From: CAUZRD01 sp963582255
GTDB lineage: Bacteria > Pseudomonadota > Alphaproteobacteria > Rhizobiales > TMED25
NCBI GenBank assembly: GCA_963582255.1
Contig: CAUZRD010000053.1
Coordinates: forward strand, 1 to 12,383
Direction: 5' to 3'
DNA length: 12,383 nucleotides
In this document: in pieces, positions 7,002-12,383 of the stretch
Layout of the letters: every line of letters starts with the position of its first letter
Numbering within the stretch: the first letter of the stretch is position 1
Notes under the pieces: generated by a model
What the model was told of the DNA's origin: nothing
Seen by the model: only the letters and a program-made list of their open reading frames with translations
Databases searched by the model: none
Translations under genes and position numbers: made by a program

Positions 7002-7994
7002 CTAAGTGTTGTCGGATACCACCCGCAGGTGACTGGCGCGGGGGTGAGCTGAGGAATGAACGCCGATCAAATGAGAGCGGTCAACCTCGGTGTAAACTTG
7101 TGTTGTGGACAGGCTTGAGTGGCCGAGCAATTCTTGGATGGATCGCAAGTCGACACCTGCCTGCAACAGATGAGTGGCGAAGGAATGACGCAGGGCATGC
7201 GGGGTGACTGTATCAGGTAACATCAATGCCTGACGCATGCGCTGAGTTGTCAGTTGCACAATGCGCGGACTTAGCCTTCCTCCGCGGATGCCGATAAACA
7301 GTGGGTCATCATTGTTGAGGTGGCCGGGATAAAGCTCAAGATACCGCCTTAATCCTATGCGGACCTGAGGAATGACTGGCACCTCGCGGGTTTTTCTTCC
7401 TTTTCCGGTGACCCTTAGGACATCTTGCCAATCCTCAAGGGGGGCATCTTTGATGTTAAGGTCGAGAGCCTCAGAAATGCGAAGGCCGCAACCATAAAGC
7501 ATTAAAAAAATTGCCGCGTCTCGAGCTCCCACCCAATTACGCGCCGGATCGGAGTCTTCTTCAACAACTTCAGTCAGCGCGCTGGCTTGTTGAACGGAAA
7601 GAGATTTTGGGATTCCATGTGGGAGTTTTGGCGAGCGGATTGTTCCCAATGCGGCGTTCTTCACAATGCCAGCTCGTTCAAGAAAACGAAACAGTGACCT
7701 TATGGATGAGAGTGCTCTGGCCGTTGTTCTGGCACCGGCGCCGCCCCGTCGACGCAGCGCTAGATAACCTCTGAAATCAGCCGGTGTAAGCTCTTGGAGA
7801 TTGGCTAAAGACACCAAACCACCAATATGGTCACGAAGATAATCAAAGAAAGATTCGATATCGCGAGTATAGGCCGTGAGGGTATTGGGCGCGACCTGGC
7901 GTTCGGCCGCGATATGTTCATACCAGCGTGAAAGAGCTAGGTTGGTATCTTCACAGACGGTTGGAAGACTGAAGTTGTCTATATTTGTGGTCAT
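7002..7994 (-). CDS. xerC: Tyrosine recombinase XerC (chromosome dimer resolution)
   Basis: Cytosolic site-specific recombinase that with XerD resolves chromosome dimers at dif. It has 330 residues, somewhat longer than the roughly 300 of E. coli XerC. The N-terminal SAM-like core-binding domain is at about 15-110 (SRWYEHIAAERQVAPNTL). The catalytic domain carries the full set: Arg172 in CGLRISEAL, Lys198 in TGKGRKTREVP, His266 and Arg269 in HALRHSFATHLL, His292 in LLGHSSLSTTQ, and the nucleophile Tyr301 in VYTEVD. The frame stays open upstream to 8150 but overlaps tal and is not homologous there; ATG 7994 gives the expected start, though it has only a weak ribosome binding site. It lies 19 bp after tal, so it is probably co-transcribed. 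No integrase-like neighbours or att repeats are seen, which supports a chromosomal Xer protein and not a mobile-element integrase. XerC is favoured over XerD partly by context. Confidence 0.9.
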   Translation of the reverse strand: MTTNIDNFSLPTVCEDTNLALSRWYEHIAAERQVAPNTLTAYTRDIESFFDYLRDHIGGLVSLANLQELTPADFRGYLALRRRGGAGARTTARALSSIRSLFRFLERAGIVKNAALGTIRSPKLPHGIPKSLSVQQASALTEVVEEDSDPARNWVGARDAAIFLMLYGCGLRISEALDLNIKDAPLEDWQDVLRVTGKGRKTREVPVIPQVRIGLRRYLELYPGHLNNDDPLFIGIRGGRLSPRIVQLTTQRMRQALMLPDTVTPHALRHSFATHLLQAGVDLRSIQELLGHSSLSTTQVYTEVDRSHLIGVHSSAHPRASHLRVVSDNT

Positions 7995-8013
7995 CGATAC
8001 TACTATTTTTGCA

Positions 8014-8670
8014 CTACAGAATTGATTGTCCGGTTGAATTCCAGTCAGTAAGAAATGCATCCAGCCCTTTGTCAGTGAGAGGATGTTGGGCAAGGGACTT
8101 GAGAACCGCGGGTGGGATAGTAGCAACGTCGGCGCCTGCGAGCGCAGCATCCTTGACGTGATTTGGCGAGCGGATGGACGCTGCTAGAATCTCTGTCTGC
8201 AAATCTACGTAGTTGTCGTAGATCGCACGAATGTCCTCGATCAGCTCCATGCCGTCGATCCCTATATCGTCGAGCCGACCAATAAAGGGTGAGATGAAAG
8301 TGGCGCCGCATTTGGCGGCCAACAGTGCTTGCGTGGCTGAAAAACATAGTGTGACATTGACTTTGATGTTATCATTGGAAAGCGCGCGGCAGGCTTTCAG
8401 GCCATCCCATGTTAGTGGTACCTTGACGGTCACATTGTTGGCCAGGTCAGCCAAAACACGCCCTTCCTTGATCATCTCATCGGTGCTGATAGCGGCAACT
8501 TCGGCGCTTACTGGGCCCGAGACCACCGAACAAATTTCACGGATTGTTTGTTTCATATCACCGCCGGACTTAGCTATCAGAGAGGGATTGGTGGTGACGC
8601 CATCCAGCAGACCGGTTTCGGAAAGCTCGCGAATCTCGGCAAGATCGGCGGTATCGACAAAAAACTTCAT
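8014..8670 (-). CDS. tal: Small transaldolase (TalC/FSA-like family)
   Basis: Class I aldolase of the short transaldolase family, transferring dihydroxyacetone units between sugar phosphates in the non-oxidative pentose phosphate pathway (cytosol). It has 218 residues, typical for the short type. The TIM barrel opens with MKFFVDTADLAEI and GVTTNPSLIAKSG (24-36), and the Schiff-base lysine is Lys83 in VTVKVPLT. Residues that separate the two activities point to transaldolase: Glu57 (SAEV), where E. coli fructose-6-phosphate aldolase has Gln59, and Phe129 (SPFIGR), where it has Tyr131. The frame is open to 8739, but GTGGAG about 8-10 nt before ATG 8670 and the family N-terminus decide the start. 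xerC follows after 19 bp, and priA is divergent. Databases often label this group fructose-6-phosphate aldolase. Confidence 0.93.
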   Translation of the reverse strand: MKFFVDTADLAEIRELSETGLLDGVTTNPSLIAKSGGDMKQTIREICSVVSGPVSAEVAAISTDEMIKEGRVLADLANNVTVKVPLTWDGLKACRALSNDNIKVNVTLCFSATQALLAAKCGATFISPFIGRLDDIGIDGMELIEDIRAIYDNYVDLQTEILAASIRSPNHVKDAALAGADVATIPPAVLKSLAQHPLTDKGLDAFLTDWNSTGQSIL

Positions 8671-8790
8671 GACCAGTACTCCACTGAGAAGGAAAACGCG
8701 TGAGTTCTTGTAGCGAGGTGTAGTTACATATTCCTTCATAGCCGCTAATTATCTGCCGAAAAGGCGATATACGCGCGGGTGTGAGAAAGA

Positions 8791-8842
8791 CAATGCCGCA
8801 TCAATCAAGAAAAGATGGTTAATTCGATGCCACATCAAGCAA
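8791..8842. repeat. Imperfect 18-bp direct repeat, possible tandem regulator sites
   Basis: CAATGCCGCATCAATCAA (8791-8808) and CGATGCCACATCAAGCAA (8825-8842) match at 15 of 18 positions with a 34-bp start-to-start period. The core TGCC-N-CATCAA is identical in both. The copies sit midway between the divergent tal and priA starts, where paired binding sites for a shared regulator would be expected. The period is about three helical turns, which would place the copies on a similar face of the DNA. The regulator is unknown and the role is inferred. Confidence 0.45.
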
Positions 8843-8861
8843 TATGAAATCTGAGATATGC

Positions 8862-8877
8862 CCGGTGAGCTGACCGG
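8862..8877 (+). promoter_or_regulatory. Short hairpin in the priA leader
   Basis: CCGGT (8862-8866) and ACCGG (8873-8877) form a perfect 5-bp inverted repeat around GAGCTG. With one bulged C the stem lengthens to GCC(C)GGT/ACCGGC. It lies about 36 bp before the priA start. No T-run follows. It may be a leader hairpin or a small operator, or mean nothing. Confidence 0.2.
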
Positions 8878-8913
8878 CGCGTTTGATCACATGGACGGGG
8901 AAACAGGCTAGTG

Positions 8914-11103
8914 ATGATTGATGGGATTGGTGGGGCTAAACCTGAGTGCGTTGTTCAGGTTCTTTTGCCGCTTGCTCTTCATGGCGCCTACAGCTATCTG
9001 GCCCGTGACCAACTCGCGCCGGGAACGGTCGTGACGGTGCCGCTGGGAAAGCGCAAAATCACGGGCGTGGTATGGACCAGTTCAGGCGATAATAAAATCC
9101 CGGACCGGGATCGTTTGCGAGCTATCTATAATGTTGTAGATGGCAAGCCGTTGCCAGAAGATCTAGTAAAATTTGTTGATTGGGTTGCTGCTTATACGAT
9201 TTCTTCGCCTGGCAGCGTTCTTCGCATGGTGTTACGGGTCCCTGAAGCGCTGGGAGCTCCGCGCCAGATGACCGGATATCGGCTGGGCAATGTCCGGCCA
9301 GATAGGATGACAAGTGCGCGGTCTCGGGTAATTGAGCTTCTGGCCGAGGGGCGGACTTTAACGCGGTCAGATATCTCGCAGAGAGCCTCTGTATCGAGCT
9401 CTGTCGTGAAGGCGCTGATGGAGATGGGCACACTCACCCCCTTTGACCTGCCTGCTCTTGCGCCTTTTCTACCGCCGGATGTTAATGCTCCGGGCCCACA
9501 GCTTTCCCCGTGCCAGACAGATGCTGCACTACATTTATGTTCCGAGGTTCTAAAGGGGCAGCATTCTACTTATCTGATTGACGGTGTGACCGGATCCGGT
9601 AAGACGGAAGTCTATTTTGAAGCGATGGCAACGGCGTTGCAAAAGGGGCATCAGGTGTTGCTTATGATGCCGGAGATTGCCTTGACCACCGAGTTTCTCG
9701 GTAGATTTGAAAGACGCTTTAAGGCGCCGGCGGCGGAATGGCACTCGGGACTTTCAAGGCAAGAGCGAGAGAGAGTGTGGCGTGGTGTTTCTAACGGTGC
9801 TGTGGGCGCAGTGATTGGCGCGCGCTCGGCTCTGTTTCTTCCATTTTGTAATCTTGGCTTAATTGTTGTCGATGAAGAGCATGATGCGGCCTATAAGCAA
9901 TCGGAAGGGGTTATATATCATGCGCGGGATATGGCAATTGTGCGGGCAATGTTGGCTTCGGCGCCAGCGATTTTAGTGTCAGCAACACCCTCGCTTGAGA
10001 CCTATGTAAATGCCAAGCAGGGGAAATATGGACAGGTTGACTTGCCCAACCGTCATGGCGGCGCATTAGTGCCGCACATATCACTGAGTGATCTTCGCAC
10101 TCAGCCGCCGGAGACTGGTAGGTGGCTGAATGAAGACGTCATGGCAGCCCTGGAGGAAACTCTGGAGGCTGGAGATCAATCTCTGTTATTTTTAAATAGA
10201 CGCGGTTATGCTCCTTTGACTTTGTGCCGCACCTGCGGGTTTCGTTTGGAGTGTCCGGCGTGCGATTCATGGCTAGTTGAACATCGCTTTCAGCTCCGGC
10301 TTAAGTGCCATCATTGTGGGTTTTCAGCGCCAGTTCCAATCCTATGCCCCTATTGTGGGAAAGAAGATAATCTCGTGCCATGTGGGCCAGGTGTTGAAAG
10401 AATTGTCGAGGAGATTGCTGAACGAATTCCAAGTGCACGCCGTGCAATATTGTCCAGTGATCATCTGCAAAGTCTTTCGACAATGCGCGATGTCGTGGCG
10501 TCGATCAAAGAGCGCAAGGTTGATATTCTGGTAGGCACACAACTTGTTGCCAAGGGGCATCATTTTCCTAATCTGACATTTGTTGGCGTGGTTGATGCTG
10601 ATTTTGGTCTTACGCATGGCGATCTGCGCGCATCGGAGCGCTGCTATCAGTTGCTGCATCAAGTGTCAGGACGAGCCGGGCGGGAGACACGTCCGGGGCG
10701 GGTGCTGCTGCAAACCCACATGCCGGAGCACCCGGTCTTACAAGCGTTGGTGAGCGGTGGCCGTGATGCATTTTTGCAGCGGGAGGCGGAAATGCGCCGC
10801 GAAGCAGGCTTGCCGCCTTTTGGTAGGCTAGTTGCTCTCATCGTTTCAGCTCCGGGGGCGGTGGAGGTAAGAAATGCGGCTCAAATGCTGGCGCGTGGCC
10901 GCCCACATGAGGAAGGTATTACCGTATTGGGACCTGCGGAAGCGCCGTTATCTGTGGTGAGGGGGCGCCACCGGATGCGATTTTTGATCAAGGCTAACCG
11001 TAATGTACAGGTTCAGTTAAGTGTGCGTCGCTGGCTCGAGGGAGTTAAAACTCCAAGCTCGGTGCGCATTAGCATTGATGTAGATCCGCAGAATTTTCTT
11101 TGA
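8914..11103 (+). CDS. priA: Primosomal protein N', replication restart helicase PriA
   Basis: Superfamily 2 3'-5' DNA helicase that recognises stalled or repaired replication forks and starts primosome assembly in the cytosol. The ATG start gives 729 residues (E. coli 732). The N-terminal DNA-binding region (VVQVLLPLALHGAYSYLA, then PGTVVTVPLGKR) is typical. Walker A is DGVTGSGKT (223-231) with MMPEIALT after it, and the DEAH-type box is DEEH (320-323). Eight cysteines form two zinc sites: Cys438, 441, 447, 450, 465, 468, 478 and 481. Helicase motifs V/VI appear as VGTQLVAKGHHFPN and QVSGRAGR. It ends in the usual DVDPQNFL. GTG 8911 directly precedes ATG 8914 in frame; ACAGG (8903-8907) sits 6 nt before the ATG, so ATG is favoured. 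It is divergent from tal-xerC, and atpH follows after a 192-bp gap. Confidence 0.97.
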   Translation: MIDGIGGAKPECVVQVLLPLALHGAYSYLARDQLAPGTVVTVPLGKRKITGVVWTSSGDNKIPDRDRLRAIYNVVDGKPLPEDLVKFVDWVAAYTISSPGSVLRMVLRVPEALGAPRQMTGYRLGNVRPDRMTSARSRVIELLAEGRTLTRSDISQRASVSSSVVKALMEMGTLTPFDLPALAPFLPPDVNAPGPQLSPCQTDAALHLCSEVLKGQHSTYLIDGVTGSGKTEVYFEAMATALQKGHQVLLMMPEIALTTEFLGRFERRFKAPAAEWHSGLSRQERERVWRGVSNGAVGAVIGARSALFLPFCNLGLIVVDEEHDAAYKQSEGVIYHARDMAIVRAMLASAPAILVSATPSLETYVNAKQGKYGQVDLPNRHGGALVPHISLSDLRTQPPETGRWLNEDVMAALEETLEAGDQSLLFLNRRGYAPLTLCRTCGFRLECPACDSWLVEHRFQLRLKCHHCGFSAPVPILCPYCGKEDNLVPCGPGVERIVEEIAERIPSARRAILSSDHLQSLSTMRDVVASIKERKVDILVGTQLVAKGHHFPNLTFVGVVDADFGLTHGDLRASERCYQLLHQVSGRAGRETRPGRVLLQTHMPEHPVLQALVSGGRDAFLQREAEMRREAGLPPFGRLVALIVSAPGAVEVRNAAQMLARGRPHEEGITVLGPAEAPLSVVRGRHRMRFLIKANRNVQVQLSVRRWLEGVKTPSSVRISIDVDPQNFL

Positions 11104-11146
11104 TCACTTTAGTGGGTATTGTAGACGAGAAATGGGGGTGTTTGTT

Positions 11147-11198
11147 GCGCCTTCGAAGCTCCCGTGTTAGACGAAGCCCGGCGTGTCGGGGCTGGCGC
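11147..11198 (+). other. Possible three-way-junction RNA fold before the atp promoter
   Basis: Three helices abut without gaps. The outer stem pairs GCGC (11147-11150, extendable by one) with GGCGC (11194-11198). The first inner hairpin pairs CTTCG (11151-11155) with CGAAG (11172-11176). The second pairs AGCCCG (11175-11180) with CGGGGCT (11187-11193), with one bulged G. Two bases are shared between the inner helices, so they compete at the edge. It could be a 3' structure of the priA transcript. It matches no known leader family that I recognise. Confidence 0.25.
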
Positions 11199-11211
11199 TG
11201 TTAGTGAATCT

Positions 11212-11240
11212 TTGTGCCCAAAAAAACTTGAATATATACA
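11212..11240 (+). promoter_or_regulatory. Candidate sigma-70-type promoter of the atp operon
   Basis: TTGTGC (11212-11217) and TATACA (11235-11240) are separated by 17 bp, within a conspicuously AT-rich stretch just before atpH. The -35 matches consensus only in TTG, which is common in alphaproteobacterial promoters. The predicted start near 11247 gives a leader of about 50 nt. An alternative -10, TACAAT (11237-11242), has a less favourable spacer. Confidence 0.35.
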
Positions 11241-11295
11241 ATGCTTTATGCGCCCGTCGTGTGGCGTACCTAGCAAAAAGATGAGGCGAATCTAG

Positions 11296-11856
11296 GTGGA
11301 AGGTGCAGACCAGACTGTGAGTGGAGTGCCCGGTCGTTATGCAGGTGCGCTGTTTGAGCTCGCACGCGATGGGGATGAGCTTGATGCTGTCGCCAGTGAT
11401 CTCGACGATTTAACAAAATTGATGGATGAGAGCGATGACCTTCACCGCCTGGTCCATTCTCCGGTCTTTGCCCGCGAAGATCAGCAACGCGCGATTGAAG
11501 CCGTGTTGAATAAAGCGGGTGCTGGCGAGCTGGTGCAACGATTTGTTGGACTAGTAACGCAAAATAGGCGACTGTTTGCCATTGTTGACATGATCAAAGG
11601 TTATCGGGCACTTGTTGCTAGACACCGCGGTGAGGTTTCTGCTGAGGTGGTTTCTGCTGAAGCTATGAGCGATGCTCAAACCAAGACTCTAGCCGACGTG
11701 CTTAAGAAGCAGTTGGGACGGGATGCAAAAATCACCGGGAAGATTGATCCGCTTCTTCTTGGCGGTTTAATCGTTAGGGTTGGGTCACGCATGATAGACA
11801 CCTCGATACGAACTAAACTCAATAATTTACGTATTGCGATGAAAGAGGTCGGCTAA
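11296..11856 (+). CDS. atpH: F1Fo ATP synthase delta subunit
   Basis: Stalk subunit (OSCP/delta family) that joins the F1 head to the peripheral b-subunit stalk on the inner face of the cytoplasmic membrane. It has 186 residues, typical for alphaproteobacteria. The N-terminal helical domain opens with VPGRYAGALFELA, includes the segment LVHSPVFAREDQ, and continues through LVTQNRRLFAI. The C-terminal domain has the family signature around KIDPLLLGGLIVRVGSRMID and ends in SIRTKLNNLRIAMKEV. The start is GTG 11296, with GAGG (11283-11286) nine nt upstream. Its TAA stop overlaps the atpA ATG by one base (TAATG), implying coupled translation. The Fo genes are not next to it, as is usual in this class, where the operon starts with atpH. 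Confidence 0.95.
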   Translation: MEGADQTVSGVPGRYAGALFELARDGDELDAVASDLDDLTKLMDESDDLHRLVHSPVFAREDQQRAIEAVLNKAGAGELVQRFVGLVTQNRRLFAIVDMIKGYRALVARHRGEVSAEVVSAEAMSDAQTKTLADVLKKQLGRDAKITGKIDPLLLGGLIVRVGSRMIDTSIRTKLNNLRIAMKEVG

Positions 11857-12383
11857 TGGACATTAGAGCCGCAGAAATCTCTGCCATTCTGAAAGAGCAG
11901 ATTCAGGGATTTGGTACCGAGGCTCAAGTCTCGGAAGTTGGACAAGTGCTGTCCGTTGGTGACGGTATTGCCCGAGTGTTTGGTCTCGATAACGTCCAGG
12001 CGGGCGAAATGGTCGAATTTCCGAACGGGGTGCGTGGAATGGCGCTTAATCTCGAGGTCGACAATGTTGGTATTGTGATTTTCGGGGATGACCGCGCTAT
12101 TCGTGAAGGTGATACGGTTAAGCGAACCGGCGCCATCGTTGAAGTACCGATCGGCAAAGGGCTGCTTGGGCGCGTGGTTGATCCGCTTGGTAATCCACTC
12201 GACGGCAAGGGACCGATCGAAGCAGACAAGCGAATGCGGGTGGATGTGAAGGCGCCTGGCATCATTCCTCGTAAATCGGTGCATGAGCCGATGCAGACTG
12301 GTCTGAAGGCGATCGATGCATTGATCCCAATTGGCCGTGGTCAGCGTGAATTGATAATTGGTGACCGCCAAACGGGTAAGACA
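11856..12383 (+). CDS. atpA: F1Fo ATP synthase alpha subunit, 5' part
   Basis: Non-catalytic nucleotide-binding subunit of the F1 hexamer. The first 176 residues, of about 510, are present; the frame is open to the window edge. It begins MDIRAAEISAILKEQI, followed by the N-terminal beta-barrel (VGQVLSVGDGIARVFGLDNV, residues about 29-48), EMVEFPNG and GRVVDPLGNPLDG. The nucleotide-binding domain starts with PRKSVHEPMQTGLKAIDAL and reaches Walker A GDRQTGKT, the last eight visible residues. The ATG at 11856 shares its A with the last base of the atpH stop codon, so translation probably proceeds by coupling. atpG, atpD and atpC would be expected to the right. Confidence 0.97.
   Translation, partial: MDIRAAEISAILKEQIQGFGTEAQVSEVGQVLSVGDGIARVFGLDNVQAGEMVEFPNGVRGMALNLEVDNVGIVIFGDDRAIREGDTVKRTGAIVEVPIGKGLLGRVVDPLGNPLDGKGPIEADKRMRVDVKAPGIIPRKSVHEPMQTGLKAIDALIPIGRGQRELIIGDRQTGKT

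Larger units (their letters stand above)
8671..8913. promoter_or_regulatory. Divergent promoter region between tal and priA
   Basis: These 243 bp must drive tal-xerC leftward and priA rightward. They contain the imperfect direct repeat at 8791-8842 and a small inverted repeat (8862-8877) close to priA. I cannot assign convincing -35/-10 pairs on either strand. The 8671-8739 part is an open extension of the tal frame but lacks a ribosome binding site and family similarity, so it is read as leader. Confidence 0.6.
11104..11295. other. Intergenic region between priA and atpH
   Basis: No gene is visible. The segment holds a branched inverted-repeat structure (11147-11198), a run of seven A (11220-11226), a candidate promoter (11212-11240) and GAGG (11283-11286), which serves as the atpH ribosome binding site. 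priA termination and atp operon initiation should both occur here. The largest structure lacks a T-tail, so an intrinsic terminator is not evident. Confidence 0.6.

Noticed and set aside
7002..7994. Tyrosine recombinase as a sign of a mobile element
   Set aside because: It has XerC length and motifs, sits in a housekeeping pair with tal next to priA, and there are no att-like repeats, tRNA or phage genes.
7995..8150. N-terminal extension of xerC to 8150
   Set aside because: It would overlap the 3' end of tal by about 140 bp, and the residues do not resemble Xer proteins.
8671..8739. N-terminal extension of tal to ATG 8739
   Set aside because: The extra 23 residues have no family similarity and no ribosome binding site, whereas ATG 8670 has both.

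Overview
This window looks like ordinary chromosomal DNA of an alphaproteobacterium with mid-range GC. The evidence is the gene order (zapE/AFG1-like ATPase, LDH-type malate dehydrogenase, sucC, sucD) and an ATP synthase cluster that starts atpH-atpA, with priA and a divergent small transaldolase/xerC pair next to it. The order or genus cannot be fixed from the sequence. Nearly all the coding DNA is recognisable housekeeping metabolism, replication and energy genes. I see no prophage, insertion sequence, CRISPR array, defence island or rRNA/tRNA gene.

Layout. The left edge (1-27, minus strand) holds the first nine codons of a leftward gene with a perfect GGAGG ribosome binding site. A long gene-poor stretch (28-826) follows; it contains a candidate leftward promoter, a sharp inverted repeat and a nested-stem region. 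From 827 to 6689 five plus-strand genes lie close together: mmsA, zapE, mdh, sucC and sucD. About 310 bp without a gene (6690-7001) then separates sucD from the convergent xerC. The genes tal and xerC form a leftward pair (8670 to 7002). A divergent intergenic region (8671-8913) carries an imperfect direct repeat and leads into priA (8914-11103). After a 192-bp gap with a possible three-way RNA fold come atpH and the first 176 codons of atpA, which runs off the right edge inside its Walker A motif.

How the genes work together. MmsA feeds propionyl-CoA (from valine or inositol) and acetyl-CoA (from malonate semialdehyde) towards the TCA cycle. Propionyl-CoA would enter as succinyl-CoA, the substrate of SucCD, and Mdh completes the cycle. 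ZapE/AFG1 is a P-loop ATPase that commonly sits beside mdh in this class. The cluster is unusual in what is absent: no sdh genes precede zapE and no sucAB follow sucD. PriA (replication restart) and XerC (chromosome dimer resolution) are genome-maintenance functions, and AtpH/AtpA are F1Fo ATP synthase subunits.

I did not find a convincing new biological system. The items most worth a second look are non-coding: the structured 5' flank of the leftward gene, the nested stems at 367-454, the direct repeat between tal and priA, and the folded leader before atpH.
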